Positions 31,004 to 41,396 of a stretch of DNA of 64,000 nucleotides are shown one piece after another. Position 1 is the stretch's first letter, and every line of letters begins with the position of its first letter. A program made the translations under genes and the position numbers. The stretch comes from Cristatella mucedo (Eukaryota > Bryozoa > Phylactolaemata > Cristatellidae), in assembly GCA_009760855.2 (NCBI GenBank), contig WPIO01000069.1, forward strand, positions 60,001-124,000, in the 5' to 3' direction. A model generated the notes under the pieces. The model was not told the origin of the DNA and ran no database searches. It saw only the letters and a program-made list of their open reading frames with translations.

Positions 31004-31765
31004 TTTTATATTTTTTTTCTGCTGATATCTAACATTATATCAGCAATGCCACGAGCATAATTGTTTATCTTATTCAAGCTTGCAGGATTGTTTACTTTAT
31101 TTTTTAAGAAATCAGTACCAAATGAATCGTTTAACATTTCCCCAATACCCAAACCTAACTTTGCTTTTGCCGCCATGACTGCAGCAACCGTTTTAGGATC
31201 TTCGCGAACATAAGCAGGCTGTTTATGGTCAAGAACAATACGCACTCTCTGCCAGTACAAGGTCGGATAAATTTCGTATTTCTGTTGGTTTTTGTTCTGA
31301 CATTCCTCCAGTTTCTGTGTATGTATGATCATGGATAAGTGTGCGGTTATCAAGATCATTGACTCCCTAGTACCCTTCCTCCATTATTTTAGTAAATTTT
31401 GTTCCCGGCCCGGCATAACTATATCGAGTAGTATTTTTAAATGAACCGTTTGGAACAAATTCAGATTTTACGTTATTTGGCAACTTTAAGTGAAATTTTC
31501 TTCCACCAGATATCTTATTTATAATATCAACAATACCCGAACCTTGCCTTCTATTTGCCTTAAATTGTATAAGACTAAGATTCAATTGCATTCCTACTCC
31601 TTTTGCTTTATACTTTTCTTTTCTCTTACGTTGAGTATCTGCTACAAGAATAGATGTAGTACCATTTAAATCACTATTCTTTAATCTTATAGCGATTTGT
31701 TCTTTTGATTTATGAATTAGATCAAGTTGGTGATCAGATAGATCAAGTTTGACTTCTTGATACAT
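31004..31765 (-). pseudogene. Phospholipase A2-like virion protein
   Basis: The gene starts at 31765. The first half is basic and beta-prone, with GVGMQLNLSLIQFK near residues 55-70. Then comes RYSYAGPGTKF at about 31410-31390, which fits the calcium loop Y-x-G-x-G of secreted and parvoviral phospholipase A2. After an in-frame TAG at 31367 the same frame continues with NDLDNRTLIHDHTY, which fits the catalytic His-Asp and downstream Tyr (HDxxY). A shift near 31270 leads to QPAYVREDPKTVAAVMAAK and a Gly-rich end at about 31090. Such domains help parvovirus particles cross membranes; a like role here is inferred. Both active-site motifs are present but the frame is broken. Confidence 0.6.
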
Positions 31766-31812
31766 TCTATATAAATTAAGTTATTTTAAAGACTTATAAA
31801 ACAGTATATAAA

Positions 31813-32372
31813 ATGGAACAGGATGAAGTTACTACTTTGAGAGAGAGGGTCCTTGAATTATTTGATTATAATGATTTTACTGGAAAGTTTACTCATAAGC
31901 TTAGACGACAGAGAGTAACATCTGGTTCTGAAGCAGGTGCAATACATACTTCTGGATATAGGCAAATAAGAATCTATGGAAAAACATACTAGGCTCATAG
32001 GTTAGTTTGGTTAACTATGACTGGTAAATTTCTTTCACATGAGATAGATCATGTGGATAATAATAAACTAAATAATAGTTTCGAAAATTTACGTGAACCA
32101 ACTCATTCAGAAAATCAAAGAAATAAACAAATTCGAAAAGATTTATCATTTGATTTTATCGGAGTTTGTTTTGATAAAAGAGCACACAAATTTAAGGCCT
32201 ATATTCGAATAGATGGAGATATAAAAACATCTCGGATAGTTTGACGAACAAGAAGAAGCAGCTTATGCTCATGATATAACAATAATACGTCTAAGCATTG
32301 AATTTGCTCGACTAAACTTTACTTATGTACTTACAGAAGATAATAAAATAGTTCGCTACACTGACGTCTAGT
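31813..32372 (+). pseudogene. HNH endonuclease with AP2-like DNA-binding domain
   Basis: The ATG at 31813 starts the gene. An N-terminal helix region is followed by YRQIRIYGKTY and AHRLVWL (about 31955-32010), then the HNH core HEIDHVDNNKLNNSFENLRE (about 32038-32098), with the Asp-His, Asn and His-Asn positions, and SENQRNK. The C-terminal part, GVCFDKRAHKFKAYIRIDG (about 32163-32220), is typical of AP2-like domains that follow HNH in phage and giant-virus enzymes; EEAAYAHD is visible after a shift at about 32240. A TAG at 31990 also breaks the frame. The enzyme would nick or cut DNA, perhaps as a homing nuclease. Confidence 0.8.
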
Positions 32373-32468
32373 TCTTATATCTTCGTTTCAACTCATCTCA
32401 TAGTTTAATCATTTCATTGTATATTCCTTCTTGACTCTTACCTTGAGCAAATAAATTTGCAAGAAGAA

Positions 32469-33467
32469 TTACACTTTCCGCCTTATAATCACACTTTTAG
32501 ATCCACCAACTGTTGAAGCTTCTACTGTTTGTATGTCTCGTTTTAAATCTTCACTATAGCTAACACCTCCTTTTTCTACAAGTTCTCTTCCTTTATTAAG
32601 GTAAGTCAATCTGTTTTTAACTTCTGAATGATATACTTTCTCACTTATATCTATATTGACACCCTTATGTAATAGTTCTATCATGTTTTTCAAGTCTACA
32701 ATAACATTATTTCATCTTTCACTTTGAAGTGATAAAGCACTCATCCTTCCTTTATGAGTATTCATTTTAGGAGCTCTAGCAGTATACATTTTTTCATCCA
32801 CTATCTCTTTTATCAATCCAGCAACAGCTACTGTGATTGAAACTGCTAAACCAACCGTTCCTATTACACTTGCTATACTAGCAATAATTTCTGGAATAGC
32901 AAGAAGAAAACCTCTTCTCATCTCAAGAAAGTTCTACTTCCAAGCGATTGGATCAAGTTGGGTTGCATCCCAAGGAACTTCTTCTCCAAATGTATCAGAT
33001 GAAAACTTAATAGGATTAAGATACCAATCACTCTTTTCTTGCTCTGCTTCTAATAAGATCTCATTGATGTAAAAACCTACTTCTAAACTTGCAACCATCT
33101 TTGATAACCCTTCTTTTTTGTCTGTTATTGTTTTCCAGAACACTTGACCATACTTACCAGAAGAAACATCATCAACAATCTCTTTTATACATAAACCAAG
33201 ATCTACTATTCCTGTTACTCCTGATAGGAATCCTCCTAAGAGCTTTAGTAGCACTTCGATAAATTTAAACGATTGTAACACCTTTGGAACAATCTTTGCT
33301 ATCTTGTTTGAAGCTTTTAAAGACAGTTTAATAGCAACCTTAGATACTAACTTTATAACCGCTTTCGAACAAACTTCGGTTGCAGTTGTAACACCAGACA
33401 CTACTTCTTTGGTTGTATCAACCCCTTCTTGTATACTATCAGCCCATTTACCTTTTTTATTTTTCAT
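32469..33467 (-). pseudogene. Long helical, partly hydrophobic protein
   Basis: One frame of 333 codons runs from ATG 33467 to 32469 and is broken only by a TAG at about 32936 and a TGA at about 32710. Residues 20-130 are helical and rich in Lys and hydrophobics (KLVSKVAIKLSLKASNKIAK), with a possible membrane segment near 65-85. A second hydrophobic stretch lies at about residues 188-215 (AIPEIIASIASVIGTVGLAV). The protein probably associates with membranes. It diverges from the fibre-like gene at 33481, with only 13 bases between starts. The family is not recognised; a minor capsid or membrane-remodelling protein is possible. Confidence 0.5.
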
Positions 33468-33480
33468 ATATTATAAGTGA

Positions 33481-35218
33481 TTGGAAAAAGTTAAAAAGAT
33501 GAATGGATTTATTTATAATGATCTTAACGCAAATGGAGATAGAGTAACTAATTTAGGTTTACCTGTTAGTGATGGTGATGCAATAAGATTGGATTATGGG
33601 TTTAGTTCAAATTTTGGAGGAAGTACTGCTACTAATTTTACTGGTGATCTAGCGGCTGTTTCAAATTTATCAGGATTACTTCTGAAGACTGGTGCAAAGA
33701 TGACATCACAGTTGAATTGTAAGAATGTTGTTGGTATATCAGGTAATTCTGCTGATGGGACTGTAGACAGTGATTTAAGACCTTATAAAGTTATAAACTA
33801 GGGACTATTAAAGAATATAACACAAGTGTTCCAAGATAAAGCAACAGCAAGTATGAATATGGGAAGAAAGAATATCACTAACTTAAAGGACTCTGATGTT
33901 GTAACAAAACAATACGTGGATAGTACTAAACAAATAAATTTTAGATATTTAGGAGCAAGTTATTGTACTTATCCCACTGTATTTTATCTTGATATGTTAG
34001 GTTTGAGTATTACTGCTAATGGAAGTAGGGGACCAAGTTTTTCATTGCAACAAATTAAACCAGGAGATACACCGCTTATACACCAACAATTAGGAAAAAC
34101 AATAGGATTTGTAACTAATCTCATAACATTCTTTCCAGGAGCATTACCTAACTTAAGAATGGTAAGTAGAGTTATGTACGCAACTAATAAAGCAAATGCA
34201 TATGTATAATTAACTAGTGATAATACGTATGGTGTTAGTGGCACTCTAGTTTTAGTAATTAATATTGATGGAACACCTACTTATGCTATTGATGGGTTTA
34301 CTGCTGCAAACGGAATAATTTACATTGACTTTCTTTTTACTATTGTATGGGAAATGTTCAGACCTAAAAGAAGAGGAATTGGTATAACTAATTACATTAA
34401 AAAGAGCGGCGATATACTTACTGGTAGTTTAAGTATGAATGGTAATTTAATAAAGGATGTATGTGATCCTGTTGATAGTGGAGATGCAGTAAATAGAAAG
34501 CATATAGATACTAATTTCGTTACTAAAGTACCAAGAGGAACTACTGCTGATGGAGATATTGATATGAAAAATTATGAATAATAGAATTAGGAATTAGCAA
34601 ATCCTGTAAATCCTAGTGATGCTGCAACTGAAGATTATGCAAACAGTAAACTTCCAAAGTCTGGTGGACTTATTAATGGAACACTAAATGGAAATGTAAC
34701 TGTTGGTGGACCACCTGTTTCTGATAATGATCTTCCAAGTAAATTATAAATGGATAATTATTTTCTTAAACTAACTGGAGGAATTGTCAATGGAAATGTA
34801 GATATGAATGGAAATTTTATCTTTATAGAAAACGACCCTGTTAATCCTAATGATGGTGTGAACTTTAACTATCTAAATAGAATAGGTGATGGAAATATTG
34901 CTGTATTACGTTTTAGAGCAACAGTTGATTGATCTTTAACTACAGAATTATATGGAAAAACACTTAATGGTAGATGGATTTCTACTTTAGCTGATAGTAC
35001 TATTCCAAGAGGGCTTTATGTTGTTGCAACATTTTATGAATTTACAGCTGGAAGAAAAGGGATAGTATTACCACTTCCATCAACACTACTAGATCAACTA
35101 TATGGTGGATATGTGCTTGATTCAAATAAAAAAGTTGCTCAGTCATCAACTTTTTTATCAGGTTCAAATTTATTTGATAAAGAATTAAATATTACTGTTT
35201 ATATAGCGATAACATAAA
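33481..35218 (+). pseudogene. Fibre-like repeat protein 1, right half of the element
   Basis: A single reading frame of nearly 580 codons holds from 33481 to 35218 with only in-frame stops (TAG 33799, TAA 34207, a cluster at 34579-34590, TAA 34747, TGA 34930). It carries at least six repeats with N-G-N or N-x-G at the start, then D-P-V and D-A or D-G, then K-x-Y-V-D; examples are LSMNGNLIKDVCDPVDSGDA (about 34430) and VDMNGNFIFIENDPVNPNDG (about 34800). A non-repeat C-terminal part of about 95 codons follows. This is the architecture of a trimeric fibre with a shaft and a head. An attachment role is inferred. The start used is TTG; the first ATG is at 33499. Confidence 0.65.
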
Positions 35219-36203
35219 ATGCTTAGCAGAAGATTATTAGGAATGAACGGAAATTTAAATCTTGGTAAAAATAGAATAACAAATAATGGTTCAACTATTA
35301 GCGAATTAGAAGCTGTAATTAAAACATTTGCTGATAATAATTATATTGGAAAATACTCTGATGAAATTATAAGAGGAGATATATCTGCTAGGTCAAAAAA
35401 TATGTAAATATACCAAAACCAATAAATGGAAATGATTTATCCACAAAACAGTATCTTGATACAAAAGTTGGAACAGAAGGACAAGAAATAATAGATGGGA
35501 GTTTAGAAGTAGACAGATTGGTTGGAAATAACTCTACTGACGAAGCTTACACAAAAGAAAGAGCTTATTCAACATTTCAAAGAAAAAATAGATCTTTTAA
35601 CCACAAATCATTTATTTTAGATGATGCAATAGGTGTTAAAAATGCTACTAATTCATCTAACAACACAACTTATATTATATTAGCAAAGCTATCTGATATT
35701 AACTTAAAAAACCAATGTACTCGCAGATAACATTAAACATAAGGGGTATTAATAGAATAAATAGTGATAGAATTAATGTTTTAATGAAGACACTTATTTT
35801 ATACAGTTTATGGAAGAACAGCTGAAAATAATTCATTTATACTAAAGGATGATAATATGACAAGAATAAGCAATAGAACTATTACATCAACATTGTCAAT
35901 AACTATAGATGAGTTGTCTACAGGATATGATAATATAGTTACTAACTATTATCATAAATTCGACTATCCTAACTTTCTTCATTCTAGTTTACTTAATATA
36001 CCTTAATAGGGTGTGGAAGGTGATTACATGTTGTTGTTAACTAATTCTACAACAAACTTTGCTATCTTTGGAGAAACTAATACAAAATAATATCATTTGA
36101 TGTTAGTTATCCTGTTCTAAATTATGGAGGATATTGAACACCAAGCGCTTCAGATATTATTGAGATTGGTTTAGTTAAGCAAGTAAGATTAGCAAATATC
36201 TAA
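35219..36203 (+). pseudogene. Fibre-like repeat protein 2
   Basis: It starts at ATG 35219, one base after the stop of the previous gene. It shows GMNGNLNLGKNRITNNGS (about 35240) and, after a frameshift near 35400, INGNDLSTKQYLDTKV (about 35428-35475), which are the same repeat signature. A C-terminal part rich in Asn, Thr and Ser and in beta-prone residues follows to the stop at 36201. Several stops and shifts lie in 35730-36120. The ending overlaps by a few bases the end of the - strand gene at 36200. Two fibre-like genes side by side suggest duplication or a shaft and a short second fibre. Confidence 0.55.
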
Positions 36204-36582
36204 ATCCTCCAATCTATAGTCTCTTTAACCAACTCTTCCGCAAGATCACACATCTTTCCTTCATCTATTCTCTCTTTATTTGTTTCGTTAGCTCTATTTT
36301 TTAGAGTAAGCTTCTGACTTAATACTATTTTTTTCTACTTTTAAGCCTTTAAGAAACTCTTCAAAGATTGAGCCACCTCTAACTTTACTAAATATATTTG
36401 CAATCTCTGGTTTAGAGTGTTATTAATGCCTTATATTCAATAACAAGATTTACAGCATTTAGTAATTTTGATCTAATGTCTTCAATTCTACCCATTGGAT
36501 AAGAACAAACCTTAAAGTTTGAATGCTGCTGTCCTTGAACTTCATTGAGACAATCCTTGCTTCTTGCTTCAACTGAAGCCAT
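36200..36582 (-). pseudogene. Small unknown gene A of the right arm
   Basis: The ATG at 36582 opens 58 codons (MASVEARSKDCLNEVQGQ) to a stop near 36415, then frames shift before a probable end at 36200 (LVKETIDWRI). It is charged and probably helical. No family is recognised. It is one of six small - strand genes that fill 36.2-38.4 kb before the right polymerase. Confidence 0.35.
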
Positions 36583-36609
36583 TTCTATAATACTGTTTAT
36601 TTTATTTTA

Positions 36610-37104
36610 ATTAAATTAATTATGCAGCAGATTGTGATGCTAATGTTGCTACAGTTGCCTTTGTCTTGCACTAACACCATCAGATAGATCAGGAAGAACT
36701 GCATAACACTCATCTTTAACAATTCCAGAGATATCTGGTTTAACTCCTGATACACCTCAAATAACTGTTGAAAGAGTTGAAAGTTGTGATGCGATCCATG
36801 TTGTATATCCAGAGATTTCAGAAGGATCATCTAGAAATATCTCAACTTTAGATCTAACAGTTGATTCAAGATTAGCTGCTACATCGGATAATCCAGCAGT
36901 TATTATTTTTCAGCTCCGACATCACATTCATCAAGATAAAATTTCTTAACTGAATTATCAGTCGTAACTGAAATATCTCACTCAATTGTTTATTGATCGT
37001 TCGTATGCAGTCATCCTTGATTTAACAAGATGATCAACGTAAGATTTCAGAAGAGTGGCACTAGTGGCCAGATTTGGATCAGTTTCATCAGAAATTGCCT
37101 GCAT
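36610..37104 (-). pseudogene. Small unknown gene B of the right arm
   Basis: It starts at ATG 37104 with SDETDPNLATSATLLKSYVD, which recalls the end of a fibre repeat unit (D-P-x then K-x-Y-V-D). A shift near 36975 and another near 36910 lead to LESTVRSKVEIFLDDPSEIS (about 36870-36815) and ISGIVKDECYAVLPDLSDG (about 36730-36675). Helical and acidic. It may be a diverged fibre base or an unrelated structural gene. Confidence 0.4.
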
Positions 37105-37224
37105 TATCCTATATAAATATAAAAATGACATGCACACAGATTTAAAACTATGAATTCATGCACAATAATTTTTAACTTATTTTTAAGGTCCTTAACCATA
37201 GAATAAAATGTATTACATAGAGCA

Positions 37225-37447
37225 CTATTTCTTTCCTTCCTCTTCTATTTTATCGCTTTCATCACAAACATCTAAAAGAATAGGAATTTTTGGATTATCT
37301 AATGCAAAAGCATGCTTATAAAAATCTTTATTAGTATTAATATTCTAATAGTAGTATATGAATATTATCACAATTAAAGTTACATAACTTTTTTGCAATA
37401 CTTAAAACTTCACCACAACATAGAATCCTTGGAACTCGTTAATCCAT
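37225..37447 (-). pseudogene. Small unknown gene C, paralogue of gene E
   Basis: It starts at ATG 37447 (RVPRILCCGEVLSIAKKLC), with an in-frame TAA at codon 3 and a shift near 37345, and ends near 37225. The later part has NPKIPILLDVCDESDKIEEE. Gene E (37865-38179) has VLRILSCEKYREMAAKI at its start and VCVLIEMCDASDKLMECRG in the middle, so the two share R-I-L-x-C and C-D-x-S-D-K. They are probably tandem duplicates. The function is unknown. Confidence 0.4.
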
Positions 37448-37487
37448 TTTCTATATACAAAATAAGAAAACTAAGCACAAACATTTA

Positions 37488-37851
37488 CTAATTAATTGAT
37501 TTTATTGCTATGTCTCTATAATTTTCATAAGCACGTTTAGCATCACAAGCATAAAAAACATCGTAAATATAATCATTTTTTACTTTGACGATAATAGTTT
37601 TAGATATATCAGTTTTTAATTTTTCACAAGTAATTTCAGTAAATTCCTAAGAATTATGCTTACTATTTTACTAATTGCTTCAGAAGCACTAATTCTTTTA
37701 CTAAATACTAAACTCAATCTCATTACTCCATCAACTGGATAAATACTTCAATAAACATAATTAGACTCATCTTTTTCATTGATAATTTCTCCACTTCTTT
37801 AATTGCAATATTTATGCCTTTAACTATAGCTTTAAGTTTTTCAATTTTCAT
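37488..37851 (-). pseudogene. Small unknown gene D of the right arm
   Basis: It starts at ATG 37851 (MKIEKLKAIVKGINIAIKEV). Frames shift near 37780 and 37650. The last part is VKNDYIYDVFYACDAKRAYE, ending at TAG 37488. No family is recognised. It lies between the two paralogous genes C and E. Confidence 0.4.
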
Positions 37852-37864
37852 TGTCTATATATAA

Positions 37865-38179
37865 TTATAATAATTTATTTAATATGATTAAATTATTAAT
37901 TTGTACACCCGGTTTTGTTTTTGGTGTTTTTAATTTTTTAGCTGCTTCTTCAAGCATTTCATTTACATAACCTCTACACTCCATTAGTTTATCAGAAGCA
38001 TCACACATTTCTATGAGAACACAAACAAATGAACTATCTAAATCTGGAATAAATTTATCAAGTGAGTGTCTAACTATACATTGATCATTACACTGATCAT
38101 TACTTTTCAGTTTTTGAAGACCGATTTTTGCAGCCATTTCTCTATATTTTTCACAGCTTAGAATTCTTAAAACATCCAT
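37865..38179 (-). CDS. Small unknown gene E, 104 aa, open
   Basis: The frame is intact from ATG 38179. It is helical, with five to six Cys residues (NDQCNDQCIVRHSLD, CDASDKLMECRG) and a basic, Pro-containing end. A 9-bp duplication gives the repeat NDQCNDQC. Gene C nearby looks like a broken paralogue. The function is unknown. Confidence 0.5.
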   Translation of the reverse strand: MDVLRILSCEKYREMAAKIGLQKLKSNDQCNDQCIVRHSLDKFIPDLDSSFVCVLIEMCDASDKLMECRGYVNEMLEEAAKKLKTPKTKPGVQINNLIILNKLL

Positions 38180-38203
38180 TTCTATATAACTATAAATATT
38201 TTT

Positions 38204-38422
38204 TTAATCAGTTTCTCCATTTACATAATCAATTCGAAATGGTGGTTTATCATTATTACTATAAAAAGAGAAGTCATATTCAGCTTCAGATTCTGATTCA
38301 GGTTTTGGTTCTAGTTCTGGTTCGGACTCGGATTCAGGTTCAGGTTCAGATTCAGGATCTTCAGATTGTGTATCTGATACTGACTCCTCTTCTTCAACTT
38401 TTAAAAACTGGATTTTTTCCAT
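38204..38422 (-). CDS. Acidic Pro-Glu-Ser repeat protein, 72 aa
   Basis: The frame is intact from ATG 38422. A central tract of Glu, Ser and Pro (SEDPESEPEPESESEPELEP) takes up a third of it, coded by a TTCTGATTCAGG-like repeat on the + strand at 38285-38360. The rest includes YDFSFYSNNDKPPF. Such tracts are flexible and may bind basic proteins or core DNA proteins. The family is not recognised. Confidence 0.5.
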   Translation of the reverse strand: MEKIQFLKVEEEESVSDTQSEDPESEPEPESESEPELEPKPESESEAEYDFSFYSNNDKPPFRIDYVNGETD

Positions 38423-38474
38423 TTCTATGACAATGAAATTGCTTTTACTAATTGAAATTTATTTACTCTCAACT

Positions 38475-38725
38475 CTTAAATAGTTCTATTCCTTCCATAA
38501 CATCAATATAATTTTTATCTTTTTCCATTTTCTCTTTATCGCAAAATTTAACTCTCTTTACAGGTATTGATTTGGTGTATCCATCCTTCCTTTTTTGGCA
38601 TCTATTAAATTACATTACGTTACATTTATCACACCGACCTGGATTAGTACTTTCACTTAAAGCTTTGGCAATCTTATAATGACCGTAAGCATAACTACAA
38701 ATAAACAATCTAACCGGTATCTTTA
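38475..38725 (-). pseudogene. Small Cys-containing gene after the right polymerase
   Basis: The - strand frame has LFICSYAYGHYKIAKALSES, then GRCDKCNV and, after a TAA, CQKRKDGYTKSIPVKRVKFC. CxxC followed by further Cys residues suggests a zinc ribbon. It overlaps the end of the polymerase frame. No start codon is clear. It may be a small gene in its own right. Confidence 0.35.
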
Positions 38726-39292
38726 CGAATCAAGTGCTGATAGTGCAACATTGTCTAACTCATTAGTAAATAGCTCATGTTTATCTTGAGATATTTTCTG
38801 AAACTTCCTAATTTGTTTGTCACCAAACCTTTCATTTGTTTAACCCTTGAAAACTTATATGCTATCAGTTTAACAACTAACAAATGTATCATGCCCCATT
38901 GTTTTAGCTAGAACTGCTTTTGTTACTCCTTTTGCGGCAGCTTTCCTTTCAGCATCAACAATACTTACACAGTATAGTTTTGGTCCCAAAGCACATACTT
39001 CTGAAATTACTTTTCCTTCTGTTTCATCCTTAAATTTACCAATCGTATCAACATCGAAGTAATCAAGCATTGCTTTCATATCATCGTAAAAAATTATGTG
39101 TTTCATAATTAAAGAATCAGTGTCAGTATAGATTAAACTAACCTTATTTCCATATTTTGGCTTTACAACATCATAATAAAACTGTTGCATATGTAAATTT
39201 GAAAAATCTAGGATTGCACTACCAATAAATATTGGTTTATTCAATCATGTTTTAAATTGATTCATTTAAAAGATTGTCAACGATTCTCCAAA

Positions 39293-39545
39293 GTCTCTAA
39301 AATTAACCATTTTTGGATCTCTTATTCGTTTATTGACATTTCTTTTTTCCCATTCCATCAACACTACTAACTAACTAACTAACTAACTAAATAAGTTTTA
39401 AATCTTTTTTTTTAACATATTCACAAGTTTTACCATTTTTGGATCTCTTATTCGTTTATTGAATTTCCTATTTCATCAACAGTACTTATTAACTAACTAA
39501 ATAAGTTTTAAATGTTTTACCAACATATTCACAAGTTTTACCATA
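39293..39545 (-). repeat. Imperfect tandem duplication (about 130 bp) inside the right polymerase
   Basis: Two copies, at about 39305-39430 and 39432-39545, share CCATTTTTGGATCTCTTATT, CGTTTATTGA, an AACTAACTAA run, AATAAGTTTTAAAT and ACATATTCACAAGTTTTACC. The first copy has a longer ACTA microsatellite. The second joins the polymerase motif at NSFYGK. The duplication lengthens the gene out of frame. Confidence 0.85.
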
Positions 39546-40784
39546 AAATGAATTCATTATAAGTTTCCACAGATTTCTTAAAAAATTTTTACTTGAATTT
39601 AATGCTTTCATTCCAACACACATTTCAATATAGGGTTTAAGCCATCTTGATTATTTAAACTTAAAAACCTTTTTTATTTCACATACCATCCCATATGTCA
39701 AACAGAATTTTAAATATCTATGATGAAGTAAATAATCCTTCTTTGGTAGAAAGTCACACATTAACTGTGGAACATTGTTTGCTCCTTTTTTGAACTTATT
39801 TTGAAAGTTAGGATATTCACTACAATCAACAACTCTATTACAAGCACGTAATGGATATTCATTGTGTAAATCATGGTAATACTCTTTGGTTTTTGGGTCA
39901 TATTCAATATCAACAACAAAGAAGTAACCAATGTCAGATTCACCTTCTAATTTAAGAATACTATCAACATCCCACCCATGTTTCCTTGTGGAAGAAGTTC
40001 CATCATTGCTGTGGGATACAGACTTGTCGCATCTTGATAATATATCTATGTCGTTGGTTTACCTTTATGATAATCAGGAACTGTTGGATTATTTGCTTTA
40101 ACAAGTCTTGGCATATTCCTCCACAAATAGATTTTTTAAACATATCATAATTTTCCCTATCAGTCAGCAACTCAATCTTTACTCCTGAAAACCAGAATAC
40201 TGCACTCCATGAGAAGTTTGGTGTTGTTACAAAGTTTGCACGATCTAGTTTTAGTTTTGATGTGAAACCTTTCCTAAAACTTTCAAAACAATCTGCAAGT
40301 AATAACACATCTGTTAAAAGATATAAATCATGGTATTCTAACATATTTTTACAATCACACTCTTCCCAAACAGCATTTGCTTTTTTATAACTTTCATCAG
40401 AAAATCCATTCATGTAAACAGTTGAGTAAAAATCTTCCTTATTTGGAAGGGATGTAACAAAAATTTCTCAAACGAATCCATGAACTCATAGGGATACTCT
40501 CCTTTGTTGCTAACATATTAAGATTTTTTTTATTTGGATATTGTTCACTTAAAACTGTATTACAAATTGGGAAACAATCAATTGTTTTACGATTGTTAGT
40601 GCTATGAAGTCAAATGAACCAAGCATAAATTGAGCACTATCCTTAATAACTATATCCTTAAATCTTAACATCATATTATTCTCAAGATTATTAGCTATTG
40701 GTTCTGCTTCAACACAAAAAAAGTTTAAAGTGCTCCAACAATTATATGTGAATCATATCCTCTAAATTTATGGGATATAATGAT

Positions 40785-41396
40785 AATGGTAATAATAACA
40801 ATAATGTACTTGATAAAGCGCCCTCAGAGAACTTAATCTCTCTCCAGGCGCTTTATATTTGCTGTAAAGTGAAATGCAATTGAATGGTAAGTAAAATCAT
40901 GCTTGAAAGACAAACGAAATGAATAATAGGGTTAGGGGTGGCATGCACAGGGTCAGCATGCAAATGTGGTTAGTAGCAGCATGCACAGTGTCAGCACGCA
41001 TAAGCACATCAAGGACGAATCACAGGGATCCACTAAATGCTGTCCTAAATAGGTGTGTTTGTAAGTTTCTTTTAAATGTGGTCAGGTCAGGGGATGTTCT
41101 GATGCAGGTCGGGAGGCAGTTCCAGGCTTTGGGAGCATATGAACTAAATGCACGGTCTCTAAAGGATTTAAGGTTTGTATGAGGTATTTGTAGGCTGTCT
41201 GATTCCGAAAAGCAGGTGGTACGATGCTTGGCCTGATGGGGTAGTATATCTGAGAGATAGGCTGGAGCCATAGGATGAAGGAACCTAAAAGTGAGCGACA
41301 AAACCTTGAAGTCAATCCGTTGCTTGACTGGTAGCCAGTGCAGGTCGGCGAGAAGTGGAGTAATGTGGCAGCTGCGACGCTCACGACAGGCAACTG
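40785..41396 (-). mobile_element. CR1/L2-like retrotransposon, 5'-truncated, inside the right polymerase
   Basis: The tail begins with AATAATAACAATAATGTACT at 40790 and reads leftward through the 3' UTR to the C-terminal coding part (CRERRSCHITPLLADLHWLP at the truncated end). The polymerase frame is interrupted between FKTWLLPV (about 41400) and the GYDSH motif (about 40760). The junctions are clean, but no long target duplication is visible beside the microsatellite. Confidence 0.92.

Noticed and set aside
33481-35218. Stop-codon recoding or programmed readthrough in the fibre-like gene
   Set aside because: TAA, TAG and TGA all occur, at positions that differ in kind, and other genes of the element have frameshifts, so ordinary decay explains it.
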